Shown one piece after another: positions 1 to 10,286 of a stretch of 64,000 nt of DNA. Position 1 is the first letter of the stretch, and every line of letters starts with the position of its first letter. A program made the translations under genes and the position numbers. The DNA is from Delphinus delphis. Taxonomy: Eukaryota; Chordata; Mammalia; Artiodactyla; Delphinidae. The notes under the pieces are model-generated. The model made no database searches and was not told the origin of the DNA. It saw only the letters and a program-made list of their open reading frames with translations. The stretch lies in NCBI RefSeq assembly GCF_949987515.2, contig NC_082691.1, positions 63,123,740 to 63,187,739 on the forward strand, read 5' to 3'.

Positions 1-900
1 CCTCACTGTGCAGGACTGCCCTCACACTACAGAACACTGAACCCCTCTGATCTCTGCTCACTGTCTGTAGAGCCTGTCCCCAGCCCCCTATAACTCAACT
101 ACTAATAGTGTACCATATGTGTCCAAACACCCCTTGGGGAGTATCATTCCTGGCAGAGAACCACAGCTGAAGCCTTCTCCCTGCCAATCTGAACCACAAG
201 TCTCTGAGCCAGATGCCTCCTCTTATCCCAGAGACATCCATTTAACAGAGAGAAGTTCTGTCAGGAGCCCTCCAAGGAAACGTGATTCTTGACCTTGCCA
301 CAGGGGTGGGTCACACCTCCCCTTCTGAAGAACCCTCAAGACCCCCATTGTCCTCAAAAGCCTCTCCTGGTAAGAATCTCTTGACTCGCCAGGACCATAA
401 CATAAATTCCTTTAGTAAAGTTCTTTGACCTGGAAATTTTACATAATTAACAGACTGGAAGAGAAGGTGATTCTTGATGACAGAATGTCAGACACTTGAG
501 AAAAGGGAGTGATCTGGGCACCAGGATCTCTTCAGGATTCTTCTCTCACGTGGTAAGAGGGGGACTGTCCACCTATTCCACCCTGCTGAAACCATGGGAC
601 AAGCTGGCAACCATGGGCACAGGCTACAAGATATCTGTATGTCCTGAAATCAAGTCCTACCTGCCACACACTGACGTTGCAGTAATATGAAGTCCCCTGC
701 TCAGAAAAAAATGTCACATAACGTATATGACAGACAGCACTTGCAAATCATACACACACGCGTACATGTTTGTATATAATGCGTATTACTATACATATTA
801 ATTATATAATTATTATGTGATTAGTATATTGTATACTTAATATATAGTGATTATAATTATATAGTATGTATAATTAATATATTGATTATATGTATAACTA
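1..900. other. PDE1C intron, no recognised gene or repeat
   Basis: This stretch lies downstream of the PDE1C first coding exon in gene orientation, so it is inferred to be intron. I recognise no exon or repeat family in 1-760. From about 760 to 900 the sequence is a simple AT-rich run of TATA/ATAT words. Short open frames here have no recognisable domain. Confidence 0.5.
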
Positions 901-925
901 ACATGTATTTTGTACATTAAGAGTA

Positions 926-1147
926 TAGTTTGACTCTTGAACAACTCAGGGGTTACGGTTAGTTGAAAATCTGCATTATAACTAACCGTCAGCCTTTCCT
1001 ATATGTGATTCCTCCATATCCCCAATTCCACATCCGCAGATTCAGCCAACTGCGGATCGTATAGTACTGTAATATTTACTATAGAAAAAAATTCTCGTGT
1101 AAGTGGACCTGCGCGATTCAAACCCAGTTGTTCAAGGGTCAACTGTA
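926..1147. mobile_element. Tigger-like DNA transposon remnant (MITE)
   Basis: The two ends are imperfect inverted repeats: the left end reads 'gactcttgaacaactcagg' and the right end reads 'cagttgttcaagggtcaact'. Both are bounded by TA, the target duplication of Tc1/mariner elements. The interior contains 'cagccaactgcggatcg', typical of Tigger/MER2-type non-autonomous elements. It has no coding capacity. Confidence 0.75.
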
Positions 1148-1299
1148 CTTGCAAATTAAAAATAAATGATGAAATTCCCCCAGAGGAAAAACATACAGGA
1201 AAAGAACATAAAATGGCAATTTCACAAAAGAAGTGAAATAACATGTGGAAGTAAGATACTACCTTCCACCTCTCAAACCAACAGCTTTTGAAAAATTAT

Positions 1300-1730
1300 A
1301 GTGTCCAGTCTCATGAGAGTGTGTGAGCACCTGATGATGGGAGTGTAAGCTGGTATTTCCAGAGGGTAGTTGAGCAATATGTTTTAAAATCCCTAAAAAT
1401 ATACATAGTCTTGGACCAAGCAATCATACTTCTAGAAATTTATTCTCAGAAGTATTAATGGATGTACTCAAAGATTGAGCCTGTTTTCATTGTCTATTAT
1501 GGTAAAAAATTAAAAGCAACCTAAAGAGCCAACAATAGAAGATTTTTTAAATAAAAACTTTGTATATAGCTTGAAACAAAGTTATTATGATATTTAATAA
1601 CATTACCAAACATTATGACTGCATTTGTTAAAAAAACTGTGTATATACAATAAAAAGTACTGGAAGTCTATACAAGAAATATTAATAATGTTTAGCATCG
1701 GGTGATAAAATTACAAGTGATTTTCTTTCT
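1300..1730 (+). mobile_element. Old L1 (L1M-type) ORF2 3' fragment
   Basis: Degraded blocks match the end of L1 ORF2 in order: a 'gggagtgtaagctgg' block, 'ccaagcaatcatacttctag', 'aaaagcaacctaaagagcc', then a decayed 3' end near 1730. The frame is broken many times, so this is a mammal-wide ancient copy with no coding function. Confidence 0.65.
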
Positions 1731-2293
1731 TTCTTTTTGAATATCTGTGTTTGCTAAAATGTCTATATTGGCCTAAACCTTCTAAAATGTCTCTTATGGC
1801 GTTTAGTAGCTTCTACTTTGTAAAATGTTATGTACGAACACATCGCATCACCCCAAGAGTACAAATTCCTTGAACACTAGGTTCTAAGTCTGATTCATCA
1901 TCATAAACTCCCCATGATATTAGCTTAGGGCCTTGAATAATTACAACAATTACCATTTATTGAATGTTTGCCATGTGGCAGGCATTGTATTAAATTGTAT
2001 CTTTTAATACAGTAAAATTCAATAAGCAGTTTTTGAAGAAGGGAGGAAAGGAGGAGGGCAGATGGAAAGGAGTGAATGAATAAATGCCCAAAGGTCTGAA
2101 ACAAGCTGGCAGCTCTCTCACCAGGAAGTGACCTGCTCACTTTTGAGGTCCCTTCTGACTAGCAGACCACACCAATGTGCCAGACCATTTCCTCTAGTGA
2201 GGATGGGAGCAAAAAGAGGGGCGGGGAGGGCTACACTGTAAACCTGGGTTTTAGAAGCCACACTTTTTGGAAGATAAGATTTCACAGGGAACT

Positions 2294-2444
2294 CAGTGCT
2301 TTGTGACGGCCTGGAGGGGTGGGATAGGGAGGGTGGGAAGGAGGGAGACGCAGGAGGGAGGAGATATGGGAACGTGTGTATATGTATGGCTGATTCACTT
2401 TGTTGTGGAGCAGAAACTAACACACCATTGTAAAAAAAAAAAAA
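2294..2444 (+). mobile_element. 5'-truncated L1 3' end with target duplication
   Basis: About 150 bases of the cetartiodactyl L1 3' UTR are present, including the 'gctgattcactttgttgtgg' and 'aactaacacaccattgta' blocks and a terminal poly-A. The flanks 2276-2293 and 2445-2462 are an exact 18-base duplication (aagatttcacagggaact). The internal AATAAA-type end has been lost. Insertion is in the PDE1C intron, antisense to the gene. Confidence 0.9.
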
Positions 2445-2574
2445 AAGATTTCACAGGGAACTGCCAGGTAAAATTTCAAAATCATTTTTGGGAGCTTCCT
2501 TATCAGATTCAAAAAAACTAATATTAAAACGGCAAAGGCCTTTTAATGAATCACTTTTGACCTTGGCAACCTTT

Positions 2575-3080
2575 AATTCATTCCTACAAAAACTCCCAAG
2601 CACCCACCATCACCATTATGAAAGATAAATAAGACACAGTCTCATCCTTAAGGAATCCATAATGCAAGAGGACGACGAATAGTTGCTGAAATAAGTGATT
2701 CAAGGCCGGGTGTGAGCTCTCACAGAGGACTAAGAGGCTGAGATGAGTGCAGAGGGAGAAATTCTTTCTGATGGGGAAGGAGAGCAGAGGAGGTGGCAAG
2801 TGAGAGCCAGGATAGACAAGATTTCTCAATGCAGAGTTGGGGGAAATGGCATTCCTGGCTGAGGGCACAGCCTGAGCAGAGGCTCTGAGGGGTGGGATGT
2901 GGGCAAACAATCATGAGTGTGTGGAAGAAACAGGTTTGAAGTGACAGCTGGGGCAGGAAAAGCAAGTTCAAGCCAGAATGGAGAGGCTTGGGAAGCAGGC
3001 AAAGGAGTTTAGACTTAATTCTGGTAATACTTGTTCAGCCCATGCCCCCCAAATCTTGGGCCACTTCATTAGAAGGAGCA
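2575..3080 (-). mobile_element. L2/CR1-type LINE fragment, reverse orientation
   Basis: Degraded blocks resemble the reverse complement of L2-type 3' sequence, for example 'cagcctgagcagaggctctg' and 'ggagtttagacttaattctg'. No duplication or tail is visible, as expected for an ancient copy. Family assignment is by eye. Confidence 0.5.
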
Positions 3081-3603
3081 AAAGTGGTCCAGAGATGAGC
3101 TCCTGTCCATCAGCCTCTTCTTGCCCCTGGCAAATTCCTGCTACACTTCCAAAAAGCACATTAATACACCCCTCACTTTCAAAGGCTCTGGGGTGAAGTT
3201 CAGATTTAAAGCCATAGTGACCTGAGCACACACAGAAGTAGAAATGCTGAAGCAGCTCCTTGACACCTGGCTCTGCCCTGCCATTCTCCAAACTCTGACA
3301 TTCCAGAGAGGAAGTTGCCCTGGCTTAGCCCATCTCCTGGGAAGATGAGGAGGCAATCCCTGGACCAGCTGGTGTGCAGCATAGAATGGGCAGTAAAAGC
3401 ACCAAGAACTGATCTCTTCAAATTCAGCTTCCAGAGGGTCAGCCCTGTGGTCCCGCTCCCTCTAACAGCCATGAAGACACCCCCAGCCCCCTCTGGTACC
3501 CCTCTTGGTAAAGGGTTTGGGAAAGGAGCCACTAGGAGTCCAGAGGACAGCAGACAGGTTTTTCTCAAATATTTCAGTAGCATGATACATCCTTCCCTCC
3601 CTG

Positions 3604-4070
3604 CCTTCTCTCTCTCTCTCTCTAAATGTGCCTCTTTTTCTGCTTTATCTTCACTCTCTCCCTCCCTCCCTCCCTCCTTCCTGTCTTTCTCTCTCTCTCC
3701 TTGTGTCCCTTTCTCTTCTTGCTTCAATTTTTGTAGAACCTATCCTTCAATCTCTTTCTCTGAATCTCTCTATCTCTATGTGTCTGTCTCTCAAAGCCTC
3801 TGACTCTCTGTTTCTATAACTGTCTCCACGTCTTTGACATTCTATCAGTCATTCTCTGTCTTGGCATCTCCGACTTTGTATTTCTGACATGCTGTCTACA
3901 TGTTTCTACTAATGTCTCTGTCTAGATATCTCTGTCATTCTGTCTCTCTATGTGTCTCTGTGTCTCTGTCTTAGTGCCTGTCATGCCCACGTCTTTCTGT
4001 CACTCTCTCTCTCTCCCAGTATTTCCATCTCTCTGCCTCCATCTCTGTCTCTATCCCTCCTGTCCCGGCT
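3604..4070. repeat. Long polypyrimidine (TCTC/TCTCTG/CCCT) tract
   Basis: Nearly 470 bases are dominated by CT on the plus strand. They start with (TC)n, pass through (CCCT)n at about 3658-3680 and continue as degenerate TCTCTG/TGTCTC words. In the PDE1C transcript orientation this is a purine-rich (GA)n intronic tract beginning about 300 bases after the first coding exon. Confidence 0.9.
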
Positions 4071-4260
4071 TGTGTTACTAAAATCGCTGAGAGGAAATCG
4101 AGCAGTTCCAAAAGCTGTGACCCTAAAAACCAGCTTCAGCGGGATGCCGGGTTAGAGCGGCGGGAGGGGCACCGCGGGGACAGCCCCGGTGAGGCGGCCG
4201 GGCCACACACGCGACTTCCCGGCCCCGTTGCCCCTCCCCGGGTCTCCCGCCTGGCGAGCG

Positions 4261-4285
4261 CCTCGCCTCGCCTCGCCTCGCCTCG
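4261..4285. repeat. (CCTCG)5 pentanucleotide repeat
   Basis: Five perfect CCTCG units lie in the CpG island about 95 bases into the intron after the PDE1C first coding exon. In transcript sense it is (CGAGG)5. It is CpG-rich and short, and could be length-polymorphic. Confidence 0.95.
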
Positions 4286-4370
4286 CGGCCCAGCCCGACC
4301 CCGAGGACCCTCGGCGCCACCTGAGAGGAGGTTTGCCCCAGCCGGGAGTAGAACAACAGAGGGCGGAAAG

Positions 4371-4379
4371 TTCTCACCG
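4371..4379 (-). other. PDE1C: Splice donor of PDE1C first coding exon
   Basis: The minus strand reads CG|GTGAGAA with the cut between 4378 and 4377. GTGAGA is a strong U1 match. The position leaves the phase needed to restore the conserved Val codon of PDE1C, which supports both the exon and its boundary. Confidence 0.92.
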
Positions 4380-4462
4380 ATGGTGAAGCTGTAGCCATCG
4401 ATGCTGAAAGTGGCACTCCGGCATTTTTTGAAGCCCTCTTTCCTGTTGCTGGCGTCCGTCAT
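4378..4462 (-). CDS. PDE1C: PDE1C first coding exon (long N-terminal isoform)
   Basis: Minus-strand reading from the ATG at 4462 gives 28 codons plus one base. The peptide begins MTDASNRKEGFKKCRS and ends FSIDGYSFTI. I recognise this as the N-terminus of the long form of phosphodiesterase 1C, which in human and mouse starts MTD..KKEGFKKCRSATF and continues TIVANEAG. The exon ends ATC-G followed by GTGAGAA, so the phase-1 G would join TG in the next exon to make the expected Val. The start context is good (G at -3, A at +4). PDE1C hydrolyses cAMP and cGMP and is activated by calcium/calmodulin; its catalytic exons lie outside this window, below base 1. Residues 4, 6 and 7 (A, N, R) appear to differ from human and mouse as I recall them. 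The peptide match plus the correct donor phase make the call firm. Confidence 0.95.
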
Positions 4463-4800
4463 GGCTCGGCCTGCGGCGTCCCGGGGTCCCCCGCGGCGGA
4501 GCGCGCAGCCCCGCGCCGGCGCCCCGCGCTCGGCCGCGTCCTCTCCTCCGGCGCGCCGCGCGCTGTCCCCGCTGGTCCGTCGCTCGCTGCGAGCGGAGCG
4601 CGCCGGCTGCAGGCGCCGCGACCGCGAGGTCGACTAACGAACGCACAAGGCACACGGCGCAGCCAGCGAGCGTCGCAACTGTTCCATCTCCAGTGCCAGG
4701 TTCCAGACACCACGAGAGGAGTGCTAAGAAAGGCAGGCGACGCGGACCGGTGCGCGTGGATGCAGGCCGGTGGGTGGGTGGGTGCCGAAATCCCTGTCTT
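4463..4800 (-). promoter_or_regulatory. PDE1C: Presumed PDE1C 5' UTR / proximal promoter
   Basis: This GC-rich segment lies directly upstream of the PDE1C ATG on the minus strand. It contains one upstream ATG at 4687 opening a 17-codon frame that ends at TAG 4634-4636, in frame with PDE1C. From that stop to the PDE1C ATG there are 57 in-frame codons without a stop. Whether these bases are transcribed depends on a start site I cannot see. Confidence 0.65.
4634..4687 (-). other. Candidate upstream ORF, 17 codons
   Basis: ATG GAA CAG TTG begins a short frame of 17 codons ending in TAG, 171 bases before the PDE1C start and in the same frame. The ATG has no purine at -3 or +4 advantage beyond G at +4, so it is probably leaky. 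It matters only if transcription starts above 4687. Confidence 0.4.
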
Positions 4801-5340
4801 TGCCACCCTACTCCCTGGGAGCCGCTGAAGCCGGCACGCTTCAGGCACGCCTGTTTTCTCTCAGCTTCGCCTTCCCCTCTCTGGAGGCTGGTGGGGTTTG
4901 GGGACTCTAGGGAGTGGCAAAGATTGGCGTCGGGCTTCTTCTAGATGTTTTCTCTGGCGGACAAGAGAGCTCCCAAAAAGCACATCAACAGATGGAAAAG
5001 CAAACATCTAAGCCGGTCAGATACTGCCAAAGTTTGCTCCAAACAAGGAAGTCGGGAAAATCGCCACGCCCACTTCCTCCCAGCAGCTGTCTCCCTAACT
5101 GGCCTGGAACCCCGGTAAGATTACTTCTCGGCAGTCCCTGGCCAGAAGGTAATTATCAAAGTAACCCATATTTGTGGCTAAGCGCTTACACACAGAGGCT
5201 CTAAGATGTGCAAGTTCTAGTCGATTCCAAACGAATTGTCCAAGCTCTTTCCAATTTGGTTTTGACAAATAGAGACTCCTGGAATGTGTTGCCAAGCAAA
5301 GATTCCTGGAATTTGTGGAGGTGGCAGAAATTTAACCAAT
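4800..5340. other. PDE1C upstream flank, no recognised element
   Basis: CpG content falls off above about 4800. I see a GC-box/ETS-like pair at 5064-5080 but no exon and no repeat family I can name. This could hold distal promoter sequence. Confidence 0.4.
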
Positions 5341-5450
5341 CCTACAGCTAACCCCTCTTGTTACAGAAGAGGAAACAGGTCCACAGGGCCTTGACTAAGG
5401 TCCTACAGGTAAAAAGTGGCAGCGTTTGGACAGAGGAGTTTCACTTTATG
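5340..5450 (-). mobile_element. MIR SINE fragment
   Basis: Reverse-orientation MIR core: 'acagaagaggaaacagg' followed by 'ccttgactaaggtcctacag' matches the conserved 'gaggaaactgag...ccaaggtcacacag' layout. It is ancient and degraded. Confidence 0.6.
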
Positions 5451-6237
5451 ACATCAAATCAATCATTGGTGTTTCCAGTACCTGAAATGACTTGAGTTAG
5501 GCAAGGTTTTTACAGAGGAAATCATTCCCTCCAACCAGCAAGCAATTGCTAAGGATTTACAGCTGCAGTGTTCTGTGTCAGGGGCTGGGGAGCTCATGTA
5601 ATGAGACCAGAGCTGAGTCCCTTGGTGGAGTCCACACAGTGTAGCACATGGAATGACAGTGCTACACTCAGGTTATTAAGGGACTACAGTTAATTTAACC
5701 TCATTTGTCATGATGGAATTTGACACAATTACCAAACACTTGTCAATACTAACAGAGTCAATCAGGTCTATCCCTCGTTGTTTCTGAGAGAACAGTGGGT
5801 CCACACGTCTTCAGAATCTAACTAAAATTATAAGTCTTCTCCAAAAGAAAAAAGGCACATATACACACATGTGCAGTATTCCACATGCAATTTCAGGGGG
5901 CCCATAAAACCCTCAAGCCCACTGGCAACCAGGTTAGTGAATATCTCAGGAATTGAATCTTCTTCAATTTACCATATATTTTTAGAGAAATGGGTATTTT
6001 TTTAATGTCAGATGTAGTTGGAACGTCAATTATAAATTCTCTCTGGTAAGACCTAGAACCACATTAATAGTTTTCTCAGGTCAGTGGCAAGATTAATTGA
6101 TCCAAAAGGCAATGGATGTCACAGACCCTGTGTCACACAGAATGGCATGTCCCAGCTTGGAAGTAAGAGAGTGCTTCAAACCCTGAGGCACTCCTTGAGA
6201 CTGGAACTCGTTACAACACAAAAGCATGAAAAAGGCT

Positions 6238-6410
6238 CTAGAAACAAAGAGACCTGGGTCTGAAATGTGGCTCCACCACTTACCAGCTATATGACCTTGA
6301 GCAAGAAGCTAGACCTCCCTGAGTCTGCTTTCTTCATCTTACAATGTGAATTAAGAAGAGGAAATGGGTGAAACCTAGGCATGCAGTGGGCCTTCAGTTA
6401 TTGCAATCAC
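6238..6410 (+). mobile_element. MIR SINE
   Basis: The MIR core reads 'ccaccacttaccagctatat' then 'gaccttgagcaagaagc', followed by 'ctttcttcatcttacaatg' and the 3' region. The orientation is sense. No duplication is visible. Confidence 0.75.
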
Positions 6411-6497
6411 CAGGTGACTCCCAAGTTTCATTATGTAGACAGTGCAGAAAATTCTTCACAGCAATAATATATTTTCATTACTGTTATCATTAATTTT

Positions 6498-6828
6498 TTT
6501 TTTTTTTTTGGCTGCATTGGGTCTTCGTTGCTGTGTACTGGCTTTCTCTAGTTGCAGGGAGTGGGGGCTACTCTTCATTGCGGTGCGCGGGCTTCTCATT
6601 GTGGTGGCTTCTTTTGTTGCAGAGCACAGGCTCTAGGCATGCGGGCTTCAGTAGTTGTGGCTCACGGGCTCAGTAGTTGTGAGTTGTGGGCTCTGGAGCG
6701 CAGGCTGTAGTTGTGGCACATGGGCTTAGTTGCTCCGCAGCATGTGGGATCTTCCCGGACCCGGGCTCGAACCCGTGTCCCCTGCATTGGCAGGTGGATT
6801 CTTAACCACTGAGCCACCAGGGAAGTCC
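6498..6828 (-). mobile_element. CHR-type tRNA-derived SINE (long form)
   Basis: It reads poly-T, then the reverse complement of the long CHR SINE, ending in 'gagccaccagggaagtcc' (the tRNA-related head). It is flanked by an exact 17-base duplication, ctgttatcattaatttt, at 6481-6497 and 6829-6845. This family is typical of cetaceans, with relatives in hippos and ruminants. Confidence 0.95.
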
Positions 6829-7560
6829 CTGTTATCATTAATTTTATAAGAAAATTTTATACATAAGATGTTTATATGTATTATATAGAATGTATTTTAA
6901 ATATAGTACCCCCAAAAGTTTCTTATCGTTCTCATTTCCCTGTATTTCTCCCACTTTCCCAAACCTTCAGCAGAATCACATGCCTTCTTTTCTGGCACTG
7001 TAAGTTCTGGAATGAGGATCCTGAAAGCCCTGAGTTATAGTCTCCTATGGTTAAGTTATCAAGAAAAAAAATCCTAATGTGATGGAAAATTTTCCCTGAG
7101 TGAGTGAAATTAAAACTTGGTATTTAATCACTCTTAGCAGAAAAGCTTTTTGAAATATAATCTATAAAAATAATAACAATGTGATCATTTATCTGTCCCC
7201 TAAAGGCTGGTAAAAATAACTTGCCTGAACAATTAGAACTGTTTTTAAATTGCTTCTCCCCAGAACCGTTCTCTCTCTCCCTGGTTTTAGAGATTGCACA
7301 CCTACAGAACCACTGAATGCACTGCTTCAAGTGCAAAGTCTGAAAGCAGCCTTCTCGGTGTGGGGCTCTTACACGAAACCAAGTGAAGTCGAGTGCTGAC
7401 ATTATATAAGCCGAGAAAGAATGAGTTCAAGACTAAGATCAACAGAAGCATTACTTTTGCTTGTTCTTTCAGAAATGCTCCTTTAAGAATGCCTGTGAAG
7501 TAAGGAAACTAAACCAAGATATCCACGCAGATGAGTGAATCCTATGCTCTTATTGTTAGA

Positions 7561-7896
7561 GCAGGGGTCAGCAAACAGACCTGCAGGTCAGATCCAGCCT
7601 GTCAAGCTAAGAAGTCTTTTTTTGTAGTCTTCAAGCTAAGAAGTGATGAAGTGATTGAAAAAAAAATTCAAAAGAAAAACATGTGACACATTAAAACTGC
7701 ATGAAATTCAAATTTCAGTGTCCACAAATAAAGTTTTATTGGAACATAACTACGCTCATTTATTTACATATTGTGTATGGCTGCTTTGAAACCAACAGGC
7801 AGAGTTGAGTAGTTGTGCCCAAGGCTGCATGGCCTACAAAGCCAAAAAAGGCTGTCTGTCCCTTTACAGAAAATGTTTGCTGACTCCTAGATTATG
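7561..7896. mobile_element. hAT-Charlie-like non-autonomous DNA transposon
   Basis: The ends form inverted repeats: 'caggggtcagcaaac' on the left and 'gtttgctgactcctag' on the right. The interior holds 'aaataaagttttattggaac' and 'tgtatggctgctttgaaacc', a layout common to a mammal-wide hAT family whose exact name I cannot assign. There is no open frame for a transposase. Confidence 0.75.
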
Positions 7897-9040
7897 GTAA
7901 ATATCTTACACCTGACCAGGCTTAGATAACTTCTAGTTTTATTATATTTACTTTAAAATAAGTTTGGAAAATCATTGATCTGCTTTTAATTACTGGAATG
8001 GATTCTAACAAGGAAGGCACAGCAACAAATGCTTGATGAATGAAAGAAGGAAGGAAAGAAACAATCTACATAATAATAGTTTGATCCAGTTATTAGCCAA
8101 GATTAATTAGGTTAGAATTAATTTCTCCCAAGATAATGCATGACCCTGGTTTCATCCCAAGAAATCAGAATAGGAACTGAATTCAGTACCTAAATTAGTT
8201 CATAGCTTATGGATCAAATAATGTCCTTCAAACTATAACAACTATAAAGGAAAAACTTTCATCTGGCAGGATACTCCTCTGACTCAGGTGCTAATATCAT
8301 GTCCTTTGATACTCCTTATGAAGGGGCTGATAACTGTTTCTATATAAGAGAAAGTGTCAGTGGAAAGTACTTATTGTTCATTGGTTTTAAACCTCTAGAT
8401 AAAGATGAGCATATATATATGTGTAGCATGTGTTATCCAAAAAGTCCATTTTCTAAGAAAATAACTTTTTATTTGTCATACCAAAGAGAAGACAGCTACT
8501 CAGCACTTCATTAATGCATTTCAACCGTTCTCAGATAGGAAGCCATCTACCATTTGGAATTCTCCCAACAGCCAAAGGCCCAAGAATTGTAAACCCAAGT
8601 TGCCCCAATAAGAGTATTGTTTATACCCCTCATGGACATCCTCAGCTCTCTGACAACTACTCCAGTTTTTGGAGAGGACCCCCTTGCGTTCACATCATCA
8701 CAGAAACGGCTACAGGCAATGAAGTTTCTGAATTGCAACCCTATTCTTCTGGCTGTAACTGGTACAGTCCAGATAAGGCTAATGAGTATCTTTGCTGCGA
8801 GTAGGAATTGTGAGAGGTGAAGAGGAAGTTCCAGGAAATTCCAGTCCCAGTTCCAGCCTGCATCTAAAAATCAGCTCCTCCCAAATTCTATGAGATGCCC
8901 TAGTACCTTATACTACATTCCCTTTTTGTGAGTGACCCAGCATAAGGGAGTTTCTGCTGCTTGCAAACATGAGTCCTAACTAATCCATCAAACACGCTCC
9001 CTTTCAGGGAGAGAAGGAAAAAATAAACAGAGAAAGAAAG
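7897..9040. other. Non-repeat intergenic sequence
   Basis: I recognise no repeat family or exon. Two moderate open frames (8299-8514 and 8514-8804, plus strand) share a TAATG overlap, but neither shows a known domain. Their overlap has no meaning in a mammalian transcript without splice or promoter evidence. Confidence 0.45.
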
Positions 9041-9150
9041 GGTGGAATTAAATCAACATTACTGAGTGCCAACTATGTGTTAGGCATTGTGCTAACCAAG
9101 AAACAGTCCCTGCCTTTGAGGACTTTACAAGAAGAGAAAGTCCCAGAACA
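9040..9150 (-). mobile_element. L2 3'-end fragment
   Basis: 'actgagtgccaactatgtgt' followed by 'taggcattgtgctaacc' and 'ccctgcctttgaggacttta' is the reverse of the L2 3' end. It is short and degraded. Confidence 0.55.
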
Positions 9151-9789
9151 GTCTCTGGAACCAGGGGTCCGAACAAGAGAGCAGTCTCAGAAAATCTGTA
9201 TCTATGGAAGCGACTCCCTTCAGCTGTCACTAACACCCTTCTCTGTTTCATTTTGCTTCTACCTTATTGCTTCCCTAGAGCCTATTCTTTGTTTCTCTAG
9301 GCCCAGGGATGGCAGCGACTATCTAAATAAACAGAGAGAGTAAAAAGCAAAGTGCCTACACACTTGAGGGTCAGAGAAAGTTCCCAGAAAGATGACTCGA
9401 AAGCCCTGATGGAAATTACAGAATTCTATTTGCACAATGAGGCAACTTTTCTTTGTGACAGGAATGGCCACTGTCTAGTTTTCAACTTTTTTTCTAAGTT
9501 TACATATCATTAGTGCATCCGTGAAAAATGACTATTTTTCTATACCTGCCTTCAGTGTCTCAAAAAATCCTTCCATGTCTCAAAAAATATTAGCTGAGCG
9601 ATGCTTCCCCCAAAACATCAGGAGCAAATTAGAGTAAATTAATTCTTTTTTGCTCTAAGAATTTAGGGAGAATTTTCTGGTAGCCTTTGCAGTTAGGAGA
9701 TATTTAGAACTGGAGACACTCTGCAGTGGAGGTGGAGAGACCAAAATGATGGCCTTGAATTTCTATTTCATAATCCTGAATATCAAGCC

Positions 9790-10110
9790 TGGACTATTCT
9801 TCCCCCCTCAGCCCACCTGGTTTGCCTAGAGACCTCCTCCTCTTCCTTCAAGTCTCCGCTGATGTCCCAGGTCCTCCAGAAAGCATTTCCTGCCTGCCTT
9901 TTCTGGAGGGAGGTGGCCACTCCACTTTAAGCCTCCCCTGGACCCCATTCCGCGTCTCCATACTAGAACCATCACACTGCACTCACACTGCTTGTTTGCA
10001 CGCTGGTCACCCCACAAGGATATAAGCTGCTGGTAGCAGGGATGGGTCTTCCATCTCAGCCCCAGCAGTGCCTGGCACAGAGTAGGCCCTCGCTAAGACA
10101 TTTGATCAAT
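9790..10110 (+). mobile_element. L2 LINE 3' end
   Basis: Blocks occur in L2 order: a 'cctccagaaagcatttcctg' segment, then 'gtgcctggcacagagtaggc' and 'ctcgctaagacatttgatca' near the 3' end. No tail duplication is visible. Confidence 0.65.
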
Positions 10111-10286
10111 TAAGGAGTGAACACAGATGTAACATGCAATGCTGCACAGCCAGCCAGTGACGTGACTGGGGCAGAAGAGTCATTCTCAGTCATTCCCTCT
10201 CTCCATTCACCCTCTATTTTCCTCTGTGATGAGCTTTGGAGCCAGCTCATAATAAACAGGTTAACAACATTAAAAACTAATAAATA

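Larger units (their letters stand above)
4140..4780. promoter_or_regulatory. PDE1C: CpG island, presumed PDE1C promoter and 5' UTR
   Basis: CpG dinucleotides are dense here, especially 4380-4660, against an otherwise CpG-poor window. The island contains the PDE1C start codon and its splice donor. On the minus strand upstream of the ATG there is no obvious TATA box, consistent with a CpG-island promoter with dispersed starts. Further upstream a GC-box/KLF-like CCACGCCCAC next to an ETS-like CTTCCTCC lies at 5064-5080, and a (GGTG)n stretch at about 4768-4783. The transcription start cannot be placed from sequence alone. Confidence 0.8.

Noticed and set aside
3141..3803. Open frames of 160-170 codons on both strands
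   Set aside because: Their extent is explained by the polypyrimidine tract, which has few stop codons; the peptide is Ser/Leu/Pro repeat text.
4401..4637. Plus-strand GC-rich open frames across the CpG island
   Set aside because: They are antisense to the PDE1C exon and consist of Arg/Pro/Ala-rich text expected from CpG-rich DNA.
4459..4848. Long minus-strand frame overlapping the PDE1C start in another phase
   Set aside because: It has no ATG at the stated start (the codon is GTG) and no recognisable domain.
6721..6828. tRNA-like A and B boxes in the SINE heads
   Set aside because: They belong to retrotransposed SINEs with poly-A tails and target duplications and are not functional tRNA genes.
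8299..8804. Two plus-strand open frames overlapping as TAATG, resembling a bicistronic pair
   Set aside because: The window is mammalian, where such overlap carries no meaning. No domain, splice site pattern or promoter supports either frame.
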